NCBI RefSeq assembly: GCF_001668575.1
Contig: NZ_LZMD01000057.1
Span: 1-64,000, forward strand
Length of the DNA: 64,000 nt
Source: Mycobacterium sp. 1164985.4
GTDB taxonomy: Bacteria > Actinomycetota > Actinomycetes > Mycobacteriales > Mycobacteriaceae
Direction of reading: 5' to 3'
The notes beneath the pieces are model-generated. The model was not told where the DNA came from. It did not search any database and saw nothing but the letters and a program-made list of their open reading frames with translations. Every line of letters starts with the position of its first letter. Positions within the stretch are counted from its first letter, which is position 1. The position numbers and the translations under genes were made by a program. Below are positions 1-10,686 of the stretch, one piece after another.

Positions 1-66
1 CGGAGGTGGGTAGGGCGGCACCTGCCGGGGATCGACGAGTGACATCAGCGCCAGCTTGCCATAGTT

Positions 67-132
67 CGTGCCCACGGTTTCGGTTCCTGCCCCCGCTTCG
101 CGAGGGGGCGGAATCGCAGGCCCGTGGGCACG
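67..132 (-). terminator. Large imperfect hairpin downstream of the PGRS gene
   Basis: An 11-bp perfect inverted repeat (67-77 against 122-132) encloses a second stem, 81-94 pairing with 104-116 with one bulged base and one G-U pair. The structure lies 20-86 bases past the stop codon of the leftward PGRS gene and has no T-tract. A transcription terminator or 3'-end-stabilising structure is the simplest reading; an inserted palindromic repeat is possible. The stems are seen directly, the function is inferred. Bases 1-66 hold nothing recognisable. Confidence 0.5.
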
Positions 133-152
133 AAGAGCAAGCGGCTGTCGGC

Positions 153-3100
153 TTACGGGCTGGTGACCGTCCGGCTCAAACCCGCCGTTCCGGTCGTGCC
201 ATTACCGTCTCCGCCGTTACCGCCAGTGACGTCCTGCGCGGCGCCTCCCGCGTTGACGGTGAGCGTTGCGTTGCCACCGGTGCCGCCGACGCCGCCGGGG
301 TTGGACCCGTCGCCGCCGTTGCCGCCCGTCACGTCGGTGTCAGCCACTACGGACCCGGTGGCGTTGAGCATCGCGTTGCCGCCGGCACCACCCTTGCCTC
401 CAGCGAAGCCCTGTCCGGCGTCACCGCCGTAGGCGCCGCTATCGGTCACGTGGGAGCCAGCGAAGGCCCTCAACAGTGCACCGCCACCGACTGCGGTCGC
501 GCTGCTCTCGCCGGCTATGGCGACGCTGTTCTCAATGATTCCGTCTCCGCGGCCCTCGACGTAGCCATTCCTACCGATCACACCGGCGATACCGTCGCTA
601 CCGGTCGCCGAGCTGCCCGAGACCTTGCTTGTGTCGAAAACCCGAACTCGTCCTTCGCCGCCGTTGGAGCCGTTGACGCCGTTGAGGCCCGCGCCGCCGT
701 CCCCCCCGGTGCCGCTGCTGGTCGTAACCGAGCCACCGGTTGAAAGGTTGCTCGCCCAGACTGCACCAACACCGCCACTGCCGCCGGTGGCCGCGTCGCC
801 GGTACCGCCGTCGCCCCCGCGGCCGGTGCCGTCCGCTGTGGTGTCTGTACCAAGCGCAGCCACTTGGCCCAGGGCGCCCGCACCGCCGGTGCCGCCATTG
901 AAGGCGTCGCCGCCGCGACCACCGAACCCGGAGCCTGACGCGTCACCGCCCGACGTCAGGGTGCCGGAGTTGTTGTAGCCGGAAAGGACGTTGCCTTCTC
1001 CGCCCACACCGCCCCGACTACCGGCGCCGTCGGCGTCTCCGCCGTCGCCGCCGACCGCCAGGCCGGACGCCGTGCCGCCGGCGCCGCCCAAAGCTCCCGA
1101 GTCGGAGTAGCCCGCGCGCACGACGCCGGAGCCGGCACGGCCACCCGTCGCCGCGAGGCCGTCGGCGTCACCGCCATTGCCGCCCCGGGCCTCTCCGGAC
1201 GCTTCGCTGTTGTTCACGAGTGCGTAGATCCCGCCGGTGCCCGCGCTTCCGCCTGTGCCTCCGTTGCGTGCTTCCCCGCCAGTACCGCCGTACACGTCAC
1301 CGTGGGCGTACGCATTGGTGGTCGAGGCAGCGTTGGCCAGCAGCGAAGCCGCGCCACCGTTGCCGCCCGTGCTCGACGGCTCGTACCCATCGCCACCGTT
1401 GCCGGCGGTCACCGTGCCTTTAGCCCTGTTGTTCACGCCTTGTGCGAGCAGGCTGGCAGTTCCGCCGAGGCCTCCCGTGCCGCCGTCGATGCCGTCGCCG
1501 CCGTTGCCGCCGGTCGCTGACCCGGACGCCGCCGCGCCGCTTCCGGAGGCGCTGACGGTGGCGGTGCCACCTGCGCGGCCGATGCCGCCGTTGACATCCG
1601 CACCGCCGTTTCCTCCCTTGGCGTGGGCGTCCGATACGGTGCCGCCATTGCTGCTTGTGAGCGTCGCACTGCCGCCGGCAGCGCTGTCGCCACCGTTGCC
1701 GCCGGTCGCGGAGCTGTTCGAGATGATGCCGCCAGTAGACGCGCTCGCCGTGGCGGTTCCACCTGCGCCACCGGGGCCGGCGTCGCCACCGACGACGTGG
1801 GTGTCGATGATCGAACTAGCCGGTCCGCCGGTCGCCGTGATGCTTGCGCTACCCCCGACCGCACCGTCGCTGCTGTGCCCCGCCGTCGCGGAGCTGTTGC
1901 TCACGGAGCTGCCTGCACCGCCAGTGACGTTGATGCTCGCGGCGGCCCCCGCGCCTCCCGTGGTGCCCTCGCCGCCAGCCGCGGTGCTGTTGATGATCTT
2001 GTCGTTGTTACCCCGTGCGGTGAGGCTGGCTCCACCGCCATTGCCGCCGTTGACGCCGTTTTGGCCTGCGCCGCCGTTGCCTCCGGTCGCCTTGCCGTCT
2101 GCTTCGCTGTTCACGCCGGCAACGCCGGAGCTTTGTCCCGAACCGATGACGGCTTGACCACCGGCACCACCGGTGACATTCGAGCCGGTACCGCTACCGC
2201 CGTCGCCTGCGATGACGGTTCCACTTGCCTGGGAGTTGTTGCCCTGCGCGGTGATCTGCGCTCGCATATTGGCGAGGGAAGACACGTAACCACCGCCGGT
2301 CCCGCCGTCCATACCGTCACCGCCGTCGCCGCCGTATGCGCTGCCGGAGGCAGTGGAGCCAGTCCCGGCGGCGATGACGGAGGCAAAGCCGGCGTCGCCG
2401 CCATGGCCGCCAGTCGAACCGTTTCCGCCGTCACCACCGCGGGCGTAACCGCTGGCGTTGCTGTTGTCGCCGAGGCCGCTGAAAAGACCGGTCTGGATGT
2501 AGCCCGCGCCACCGTTGCCACCGGTGCTGCCCACTCCGTCGGCGTTCCCACCGTTGCCACCGATACCAGAGCCCGAGGCTGTGCTGCCTGCCCGCAGAGC
2601 GGAAATCGCGCCCTGAGCGCCGGCCCCGCCGACACCGCCGTTGCTGCCTTGGCCGCCGTCGCCGCCGACTGCGCCGTCACCAGTCGCCGAGGCGTGCCCG
2701 CCGTTTTGGGCCAGGATGGAGCCTTCTCCACCGACGCCACCGGTGCCGGTGCCGATCGAGTCGCCCCCGGCGCCGCCAAAGGCGTCGCCTGTAGCGGTGG
2801 AGCCGGAACCGTCACTCCAGATGACTGCCGCCCCGCCGGTGCCACCGACGCCACCGACCGCGGCAGTCGTGCCGTCACCGCCCGTGCCGCCCTGACCACC
2901 GGTGGCCGTGCCACTAGCCGTGCCGCCGTTGACCGCATCGATGATGGCGGCGCCGCCACCACCACCGCCGCCGCCGCCGCGGCCGGGTTCGCTGGTCGTG
3001 CCCGCCGCTCCGGCGCCGCCGGCTCCGCCAGGTCCTCCGGTGGCACCGGCGCCATGGCTCGCGCCCTTGCCGCCGGACCCGCCGGCGCCGCCATCACCGT

Positions 3101-5324
3101 TCACGCCGCCGGCAAGCGTGGTCACGCCGCCCGTACCTCCTGTGCCGCCGGCCCCACCGGCCTGCGGAATTCTTGAACCAACGAGGTATACGCCGTCGCC
3201 GCCGGTTCCTCCTGCACCGCCTTTGCCGGCGATCGGACCGTCACCGCCGTCTCCGCCTTGGCCGCCCTTGCCGGCGGTCAGGGCGGTACCGCCGCCGACG
3301 CCGTCGCCGCCACGTCCCCCGTCACCGGCGGCGCTATTGACGGCACCGTTCGCGCCCTCGACACCATTACTCACGAGGAAGCCGAAGAGCCCACTGCCGC
3401 TGCCGGCCGCTCCACCGTTACCGGCGCTGCCGCCGGAGGTCCCGCCCTTACCGCCGTTACCGCCGTCGTACTGGCCAATGGAGGCGTCGCCCTTGGCACC
3501 CTTTCCGCCGGTTCCACCGGCACCCTGGCTGCCGCCCGCGCCGCCATTGCCCGCACTTACGAAGAAGAATCCGGTGGCGTTGCCGCCGGCACCCCCGTCG
3601 CCGCCGGAACCGCCGATGCCGCCATCTTCACCGTTGCCAGGACCGTTGCCCCAGTCCTCATTCCAGTCGCCGTCGCGTCCGGTGGCACCGGTGAGGCCGG
3701 TGCCGCCCTGGCCCCCGTCGCCGGCGATGCTCAGGAACCAGCCGCGGCCATCGCCACCGTCGCCACCATCACCTGCGGTAACGCCGGCCGCGGCCGCGCC
3801 GCCGTCGCCACCGCCACCTCCGATGCCCATGAATCGACCGCCATCACCGCCGTCACCGCCGTCGAGGCCCGCCCACCCGGCTCCGCCGGTGCCGCCGTTG
3901 CCGAACCAGCCGGCATCGCCGCCGTTACCCCCGGCCACGCCAGCGGCCACTCCGTCGTAGCCATCGCCACCGTCGCCAAACCAGAGCCCGCCGTTGCCGC
4001 CGTTGGGATTGTCGATGGTGCCGTCTGCGCCGTTGCCGATCAAGTACTGCCCGGAGATTTGGTTGATCGCCCCGCTGATCTGGGCGCCGAGTGGGTTATC
4101 GATCAATAACAGCTGTCCCGTGGAGTGCAGCGGCTGGTACACCAGCCAATTGACGACATCCGCGATGTCATACGAAGCGGGACCCATGAGCGTCGGCACG
4201 GTCGCCGCTCCGGGAAGCAGGCCCGGCACCTGCTGCTGGCTGGTGACAGCCGACGGTTGGAGGTTCGGCATCAACCGGTTCTCGGCGAGGTTGGTGCCGT
4301 CCAACGAGTACGCGGATTGGCGACGCGCCCAGGCCAACACCGCCCACAGGCCTGGTAAGTCGGTAGGCGTCGTCGGTCCGTTGGGTGTCAGGAAGGTGCC
4401 GAGGGTAACCACGGAGAGCAGTCCGCTGATCGGGGTGATCGGCGCAGGGGTCACGGGTGTCGGTTCAGGGGACGGGGAAGCGATCGCGGTGATCCCGGAT
4501 AGGCCCGGTTCTGTTGTTTGGCCGCGACGTGGACCGTCGAGCGTTGGCGAGGGGGACGGGGCGATAGCAGCCAAACGCAGGCGTTCACTCAGAGACGAGG
4601 TGGACTCGTGCAGTCCCACGACGACCTTCCCGGCCAGACCGCCCAGCGCTTCGCGGCCGGTCGGCACATCGGCAGACTGGCGTGACAACGTCCCGGACTG
4701 CCGGTTGACCTCTGCGACGCCCGATCCTTCAGCAGGCACCTGCGAGTTCGGGTCTTGCACCGGCTCCGCCTCAGGAAGAGGGGCGGCGCCGTCGTCGGTG
4801 GCGTCGGCGGGTAAGAGCCCGATATCGCTCGCACCGTCCGCAATGGCATCCCTCGTCTCGGTGACGCGATCGCGCAATCGTTGTTTTACACCGTCGAGCA
4901 CATCCTGCGGTGAGCTGATCCTGAGTTCGGGGCGCTGTGGTTCGTTGCCGGTGGTGTCGGCATTGGCGAGCTTGCGCTCGATCTGAGCCCCACCATCAGT
5001 CGGGGTTTTTTTGCCCTCGGTGAAGCGATCGCGCGGACGGTGTCCAACTCGCTCGCCCTCCCGCGACGAACCGATCGTGACCTTGGGGCGGCGCGGTTTG
5101 TCGCCCGTGCTGGCGTCGTTGCTGCTGTCATTCCTGTCGCTGATAGTGCTGCTGTTGCTGTTGTCGTTCTTGTCGTTGGCGTCCGTGGACGAGGCGTTCG
5201 AGTCATTCGAGGCGCCGTTCGGTGACGCCAGGGCCGCCGGGCTGCCCACGAGCCACGCGGTGCCCACGCCCATCACCACCGCCAGCGCACCAACCCGACC
5301 CACAAATTGACTGTGACCCGACAT
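153..5324 (-). CDS. Secreted PGRS-type glycine-rich protein without a PE domain
   Basis: About 1,723 residues from the ATG at 5324, which follows a GAGAGA purine stretch; a GTG 27 codons upstream is possible but would put sequence in front of the signal peptide. The first ~35 residues form a signal peptide ending near ALA. A polar Asn/Ser/Asp linker and a Pro/Thr-rich stretch follow, then a short conserved block ending QYLIGNGADG. The remaining two thirds are GGxGG repeats of the PGRS kind. The C-terminal half has a longer period in which a GGNGGDG cluster alternates with an ASLxAxG-like strand. The PE domain that normally heads PE_PGRS proteins is absent. Likely cell-envelope or surface protein; role unknown. 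The unbroken reading frame and regular repeats support a real gene despite the many opposite-strand frames. Confidence 0.85.
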   Translation of the reverse strand: MSGHSQFVGRVGALAVVMGVGTAWLVGSPAALASPNGASNDSNASSTDANDKNDNSNSSTISDRNDSSNDASTGDKPRRPKVTIGSSREGERVGHRPRDRFTEGKKTPTDGGAQIERKLANADTTGNEPQRPELRISSPQDVLDGVKQRLRDRVTETRDAIADGASDIGLLPADATDDGAAPLPEAEPVQDPNSQVPAEGSGVAEVNRQSGTLSRQSADVPTGREALGGLAGKVVVGLHESTSSLSERLRLAAIAPSPSPTLDGPRRGQTTEPGLSGITAIASPSPEPTPVTPAPITPISGLLSVVTLGTFLTPNGPTTPTDLPGLWAVLAWARRQSAYSLDGTNLAENRLMPNLQPSAVTSQQQVPGLLPGAATVPTLMGPASYDIADVVNWLVYQPLHSTGQLLLIDNPLGAQISGAINQISGQYLIGNGADGTIDNPNGGNGGLWFGDGGDGYDGVAAGVAGGNGGDAGWFGNGGTGGAGWAGLDGGDGGDGGRFMGIGGGGGDGGAAAAGVTAGDGGDGGDGRGWFLSIAGDGGQGGTGLTGATGRDGDWNEDWGNGPGNGEDGGIGGSGGDGGAGGNATGFFFVSAGNGGAGGSQGAGGTGGKGAKGDASIGQYDGGNGGKGGTSGGSAGNGGAAGSGSGLFGFLVSNGVEGANGAVNSAAGDGGRGGDGVGGGTALTAGKGGQGGDGGDGPIAGKGGAGGTGGDGVYLVGSRIPQAGGAGGTGGTGGVTTLAGGVNGDGGAGGSGGKGASHGAGATGGPGGAGGAGAAGTTSEPGRGGGGGGGGGAAIIDAVNGGTASGTATGGQGGTGGDGTTAAVGGVGGTGGAAVIWSDGSGSTATGDAFGGAGGDSIGTGTGGVGGEGSILAQNGGHASATGDGAVGGDGGQGSNGGVGGAGAQGAISALRAGSTASGSGIGGNGGNADGVGSTGGNGGAGYIQTGLFSGLGDNSNASGYARGGDGGNGSTGGHGGDAGFASVIAAGTGSTASGSAYGGDGGDGMDGGTGGGYVSSLANMRAQITAQGNNSQASGTVIAGDGGSGTGSNVTGGAGGQAVIGSGQSSGVAGVNSEADGKATGGNGGAGQNGVNGGNGGGASLTARGNNDKIINSTAAGGEGTTGGAGAAASINVTGGAGSSVSNSSATAGHSSDGAVGGSASITATGGPASSIIDTHVVGGDAGPGGAGGTATASASTGGIISNSSATGGNGGDSAAGGSATLTSSNGGTVSDAHAKGGNGGADVNGGIGRAGGTATVSASGSGAAASGSATGGNGGDGIDGGTGGLGGTASLLAQGVNNRAKGTVTAGNGGDGYEPSSTGGNGGAASLLANAASTTNAYAHGDVYGGTGGEARNGGTGGSAGTGGIYALVNNSEASGEARGGNGGDADGLAATGGRAGSGVVRAGYSDSGALGGAGGTASGLAVGGDGGDADGAGSRGGVGGEGNVLSGYNNSGTLTSGGDASGSGFGGRGGDAFNGGTGGAGALGQVAALGTDTTADGTGRGGDGGTGDAATGGSGGVGAVWASNLSTGGSVTTSSGTGGDGGAGLNGVNGSNGGEGRVRVFDTSKVSGSSATGSDGIAGVIGRNGYVEGRGDGIIENSVAIAGESSATAVGGGALLRAFAGSHVTDSGAYGGDAGQGFAGGKGGAGGNAMLNATGSVVADTDVTGGNGGDGSNPGGVGGTGGNATLTVNAGGAAQDVTGGNGGDGNGTTGTAGLSRTVTSP

Positions 5325-5939
5325 ATCAGGAATCTCTCTCTCGCTTGACCTGCTACAGAATTTGCCAGACGGCCCAGCGGCCCCCGGGGATGGCAGCGTA
5401 CGCACCCGGCTGAACCCTCACACACAAATTGCCTTCGCGGGCCAGATTCAAGAAATTGACTCCAGCGAGCAAATCAACATCGTCCAAAGTCGCTGTACGC
5501 CGGGCCCTCGGACCATCGGCCCAGGTCGGTATCATGCCGGCTTGACCCGCTGAAAGATCCTCTCGGTACACGAGTAACCATTTGTGACGGTCCTCGCCGT
5601 GACCTAGACCAGCCACCAAGCGCGCCCGCGGGGTATGTCATCGGCAAACAAGATCAGAAGCGATGTCGAACCTTCGATGTCGTTGCCGAGCCGGTCGATA
5701 CGGCTGCGATGAACGAAATAGAATCGAAATGATGGCGTTCGGCCGGGCGTTGCCAGGGATAGCCTGACCGTTTCCCGACGCAATGAGAGGACTTTGTGGA
5801 TCGCGCGGTGAGGGGCTGGCTCGGACCACCGCCTACAGGCGCGGTCTCGGCGCGGCGCGGCGTCTCCTCGGTAAAGTGATAAGTGGAGTGGCCGCCCGAT
5901 TCGGCATTCGCATCACATTCCCGGGCCAGAGGTGATGAC
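5325..5939. other. 615-bp intergenic region without a convincing gene
   Basis: This gap separates the start of the leftward PGRS gene from the rightward TetR gene and must hold the promoters of both. Short frames exist on both strands (for example 5353-5619 leftward, 88 codons), but none has a recognisable motif or a good ribosome-binding site. No tRNA-like or strong terminator structure was seen. Confidence 0.4.
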
Positions 5940-6506
5940 TTGAGTGCGACTGATCGACCCCTGCGCGCCGACGCCGTGCGCAATCGCGCGCGCGTGCTGG
6001 AAGTCGCTTACGACAGCTTCGCGGCTGAGGGCCTAGCGGTGCCGATCGACGAGATCGCCCGGCGCGCGGGTGTCGGCGCCGGCACGGTGTACCGCCACTT
6101 CCCGACCAAGGCGGACCTCTACCGCGCGGTCCTCAAGAACCGGATCGAGAGCCTCGTCGCGGAGGGCCGCGCCCTTACCGAGGGATTACCGCCCGGTGAG
6201 GTGCTATTCGCTCTGCTGCGCTCCCTGGTTCTGCAGTGGGGGGCGACCGACCGCGGGCTGAAGGATGCCCTAGCGGGGGATGGCATCGATGTCACGACCG
6301 ACATCCCCGAGGCAGAGGAGGCGTTCCTCGAACTGCTCGGCAGCTCGCTGAAGGCGGCCCAGGTTGCGGGGTCCGTCAGGCGCGACGTCGACGTGCGCGA
6401 CGTGAAGGCGATCCTCGCCGGTTGCTTCGCCATCCAGGACACCAGTCCCGAGGACGCCGAGCGGCTCACCGAAGTCGTGTTGTACGGCCTGCGCCCGTCC
6501 CGCTGA
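5940..6506 (+). CDS. TetR/AcrR family transcriptional regulator
   Basis: About 188 residues. The TTG at 5940 is chosen because AGAGG lies seven bases upstream; a GTG at 5883 would add 19 residues that do not look like a TetR N-terminus. The N-terminal helix-turn-helix is clear, around residues 12-58 (IDEIARRAGVGAGTVYRHF), with the usual YRHFPTK recognition-helix ending. The C-terminal ligand-binding part is helical and unassigned. A one-component repressor is expected. It stands alone between the PGRS gene and groEL2 with several hundred bases on either side, so its target cannot be told from context; autoregulation is the default expectation. Confidence 0.85.
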   Translation: MSATDRPLRADAVRNRARVLEVAYDSFAAEGLAVPIDEIARRAGVGAGTVYRHFPTKADLYRAVLKNRIESLVAEGRALTEGLPPGEVLFALLRSLVLQWGATDRGLKDALAGDGIDVTTDIPEAEEAFLELLGSSLKAAQVAGSVRRDVDVRDVKAILAGCFAIQDTSPEDAERLTEVVLYGLRPSR

Positions 6507-6966
6507 GTCCCGCACATCGTGTCGAGAGATTTTGCCGCTCGGCCTCAGCGGTAGTTCCGACCGCAGGTGGAATTTTACAGGCGGCGATGCAGTCGGTGAA
6601 GAAAGCCAGCAGGTCGTCGCGCGACGGCGCCACACCCGGCCGTGGCACCACGAAGCCATCGGAACTTTCCCTCGTTTGGATCCTGTGCCAGCACCTCGAG
6701 CCGATGGGCATGGACCGTCGCGAAACAGGCGAGGACGTCGGGCGACGTGAGCGCCACGGGTGCGTCCGGGGCCAGTCGGTCGGCGCGCGTCGCTCGGCCA
6801 GCACGTCGACGCCAGTGCAAAGGTCGAGGTGCCTGAGCCGGCTGCCGTCCTGGATCAGCGCGGTCGCCTCGCCGCGTGGGGTGTGGCCCAACGCGGGGTG
6901 GCTCAACCGCATGCGCCAGTGTCGTCAGATCCGTGTGGATCGACGCCCGACTTGGCACGGAGCGAT
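6507..6966. other. Gene-poor stretch upstream of groEL2, possible decayed gene
   Basis: No intact gene is convincing here. On the minus strand two overlapping frames (6466-6912 and 6575-6973) each contain protein-like segments, such as LTSPDVLACFATVHAHRLEV in one and DDLLAFFTDCIAACKIPPAV in the other. That could mean one leftward gene broken by frameshifts. The family was not recognised and the idea is weak. The right end leads into the groEL2 operator region. Confidence 0.25.
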
Positions 6967-6993
6967 CTTGCACTCGCCATGGGCGAGTGCTAG
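6967..6993 (+). promoter_or_regulatory. CIRCE operator 1 (HrcA site)
   Basis: CTTGCACTC and GAGTGCTAG are separated by nine bases, which matches the CIRCE consensus TTAGCACTC-N9-GAGTGCTAA at most positions. CIRCE is bound by the heat-shock repressor HrcA. It lies about 150 bp upstream of groEL2. Confidence 0.9.
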
Positions 6994-7001
6994 AAATGCA
7001 G

Positions 7002-7028
7002 TTGGCACTCGCGACCGGCGAGTGCTAG
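7002..7028 (+). promoter_or_regulatory. CIRCE operator 2 (HrcA site)
   Basis: TTGGCACTC, a nine-base spacer and GAGTGCTAG form a second CIRCE element eight bases after the first. Two tandem operators imply tight HrcA repression of groEL2 at normal temperature. The ribosome-binding site GGAGGAAC follows about 100 bp downstream. Confidence 0.9.
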
Positions 7029-7041
7029 GTCGGGACGGTGA

Positions 7042-8766
<1,725 letters not shown>

Positions 8767-8784
8767 GTCCTGGTCATCACGGAA

Positions 8785-8825
8785 AGGCCCGGCTCCTCAC
8801 AAGGGGGCCGGGCCTCTTCCATTTT
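8785..8825 (+). terminator. Intrinsic terminator of groEL2
   Basis: A stem of 13 pairs (AGGCCCGGC at 8785-8793 against GCCGGGCCT at 8807-8815, extended inward by four pairs) with a CACAA loop is followed by a T-rich run ending TTTTT at 8822-8826. This is a textbook rho-independent terminator, 19 bases after the groEL2 stop. Confidence 0.92.
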
Positions 8826-8896
8826 TCCCGTGACACAAGCCCACACCCGGCGGGGCTGGGGCAGGCCGGGGGTGCCAGCGAGGCAGGGGGCGGACG

Positions 8897-9271
8897 TTAC
8901 TTCTTCAGCGGCACGCAGTCGTGCAGGCAGTCGGGACTCGTCGACGGCGACTCCGGGGTGGCCTTGCGGTGCAGGACGGCCTTGATCGGCTCGATTGAGA
9001 CCGACTCGTCGGCCTGGTGCGCGCGGCCGTCCACGATCAACGAGTAACCGCCGGGCGATGTCGGTGGCCAGACGATCGTGACGTCGCCGTGGCGCGCGGT
9101 GTTCTCGCGGGTGTGCCTGCCGACGGTGCCAATGTCGAGCATGCCCTCGCCGAACACCGGGTCGACGGCGACGGTGTGCGCGCGATAGTCGTCGCCGACG
9201 GTGATCAGATAGGCGAAGCCGAAGTCGGCCAGCACGTCGGCCAACCGGTCGAGGTCCACCTTCACGCTCAT
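8897..9271 (-). CDS. Pyridoxamine 5'-phosphate oxidase-like (FMN split-barrel) protein, Rv0441c-like
   Basis: A 124-residue protein from the ATG at 9271. The N-terminal half (LADVLADFGFAYLITVGDD) and the following strands fit the small FMN-binding split-barrel fold that includes F420- or FMN-dependent reductases. The position directly after groEL2 on the opposite strand matches Rv0441c of M. tuberculosis. The C-terminus has a Cys-His-Asp-Cys cluster near the end (CLHDC), of unknown meaning. It is transcribed divergently from the SDR gene with 42 bp between the starts. Substrate and cofactor are not known; the fold assignment is moderately sure. Confidence 0.7.
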   Translation of the reverse strand: MSVKVDLDRLADVLADFGFAYLITVGDDYRAHTVAVDPVFGEGMLDIGTVGRHTRENTARHGDVTIVWPPTSPGGYSLIVDGRAHQADESVSIEPIKAVLHRKATPESPSTSPDCLHDCVPLKK

Positions 9272-9313
9272 AGCCCGAGAATACGTCGGGGAGGCCCCGC
9301 GTTAGGTTCGTGT

Positions 9314-10138
9314 ATGCCTTTGCCGCCGCCGTCGCCCACCACCACCGCCGTCGTCACCGGGGCCTCCTCGGGAATCGGCGCCGACATCGCCCGTGAACTC
9401 GCCGCGCGCGGTCACGGCGTCACGCTCGTCGCCCGTCGCGAGGACCGGCTGCGCGACCTGGCCGCCGAACTCGGCGACACGGTCCGGACCGAGACCATCG
9501 CGTGCGACGTCGCCGACCCCGAAGCGCGCGCGCAGCTGCACGGCCAGATCGCCGCGCGCGGCCTCACCGTCGGCATCCTCGTCAACAACGCCGGGATCGG
9601 CACTATCGGCTCGGTGACGAAATCGCCCGTCGCCGACGAGATCGCGCAGGTGCGCGTCAACGTCGAGGCCGTCATCGACCTCACCACCCGCGCGGTCCAA
9701 CAGATGGTGCCCCGTGGGCGCGGCGCGATCCTCAACGTCGGGTCCACCGCCGGCTTTCACGGGTTCCCCGGGCAAGCGGGCTACGCGGGAACCAAGGCGT
9801 TCGTCAAGACGTACACCGAGGGTGTGCGGGCCGAACTGGAAGGCACCGGCGTCACGGTCGCGATGCTTGCGCCGGGACCGGTGCGCACGGAGTTCCTGCA
9901 GGCCGCCGGTATGGACGAGCGCAAGTTCGCGGCGGCGTTCCCGAAGTTCATGTGGATGCCGTCGCGCGAGGTGGCCAGAATCGGCGTCGACGCGCTCGAG
10001 CGCGACCGCGGGATCGTGATCGCTGGACGCCAGAATCTGTTGAGTACCCGCTTGCTGCAAGCACTTCCGCGCAGGCTGCTGTTGAGGACGCTCAGTCGCC
10101 AACACCCCGGGCTGCGCCGCGACCGCTCAGCCGTCTGA
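9314..10138 (+). CDS. Short-chain dehydrogenase/reductase (SDR)
   Basis: A 274-residue classical SDR from the ATG at 9314. Residues 11-20 carry the NAD(P)-binding TGASSGIG, NNAGIGT lies near residue 95, and the catalytic YAGTK (Tyr-x-x-x-Lys) lies near residue 157, with a Ser in GSTAG upstream. An Arg soon after the glycine motif (LVARRED) favours NADPH. It resembles the Rv0439c class of mycobacterial oxidoreductases, though there the gene lies on the other side of groEL2. Its 3' end overlaps the end of the convergent carboxymuconolactone decarboxylase-like gene by 12 bp. Substrate unknown. Confidence 0.85.
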   Translation: MPLPPPSPTTTAVVTGASSGIGADIARELAARGHGVTLVARREDRLRDLAAELGDTVRTETIACDVADPEARAQLHGQIAARGLTVGILVNNAGIGTIGSVTKSPVADEIAQVRVNVEAVIDLTTRAVQQMVPRGRGAILNVGSTAGFHGFPGQAGYAGTKAFVKTYTEGVRAELEGTGVTVAMLAPGPVRTEFLQAAGMDERKFAAAFPKFMWMPSREVARIGVDALERDRGIVIAGRQNLLSTRLLQALPRRLLLRTLSRQHPGLRRDRSAV

Positions 10139-10686
10139 GGTCGGCCAGCGCCGCATCCAGCCGTCGACCGGCAGGGCCATGCCGTTACACAACGTGCAGA
10201 TCGTCCGGTACCAGCCGACCGCGACCAGCAGCTCCATCCGCTGCTCGTCATCGAGCTTGTCACCCAACGCATTCCAGGTGCGATCCGACCACGTGCCGGT
10301 TCGCTCCATCTCGTCGACAGACGCAATCAACACCCGCTCGAAGTCACCGAAACCCGGATCGTCGTCGAGAACCAATGCGTCGCACTCGCGTTCGCTCACG
10401 CCGGCGATGGGTCCCCAGAACGCCGCCTGGCCGCCCCATTCGTATTCGCACTGCAGCAGCGCGCAGATCCGCAGGATCGCGATCGTGCGCAACCGGGCCG
10501 GCAGCTTGGCATCGACGTAGAGCGACTCGCCCATCTTGCGGAGCCGAGAAGCGAGATTCGGATGTCGTTGCAGGCACCGCACCAGCATCAGCGGCTCATA
10601 GGTGCGGTCGGGATGCCCCCCCACGCATTGATGGCCGCGGCGTCTTCCTCGCTCCACGGGAGAGCAAGCGGCGCAACGCGACTCAT
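10127..10686 (-). CDS. Carboxymuconolactone decarboxylase-like (AhpD-fold) protein, apparent frameshift near the N-terminus
   Basis: The main frame (10127 to about 10636) encodes an AhpD/CMD-fold protein with the Cys region ICALLQCEYEWGGQ typical of one actinobacterial subgroup. Its upstream continuation is Arg-rich and looks like wrong-frame translation. In the neighbouring frame, an ATG at 10686 forms an ATGA overlap with the stop of the upstream amidohydrolase gene and reads MSRVAPLALPWSEED, which fits the family. That frame runs into a tract of seven G (minus strand, near 10615-10621) and hits a stop soon after. One added G, or two fewer, would join both parts. The gene is either frameshifted by a sequencing or natural indel, or starts internally. 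It probably formed a two-gene operon with the amidohydrolase. Confidence 0.65.

Noticed and set aside
1623..3176. 517-codon plus-strand open frame and others opposite the PGRS gene
   Set aside because: They mirror the GGxGG repeat in another frame, are rich in Ala/Thr/Val or Pro, and have no domain or ribosome-binding site.
153..5324. Repeats in the PGRS gene as a CRISPR array
   Set aside because: The repeats are coding, in frame, of variable length and without unique spacers.
5353..5619. 88-codon minus-strand frame upstream of the PGRS gene
   Set aside because: No motif, no good ribosome-binding site, and it occupies the likely PGRS promoter.
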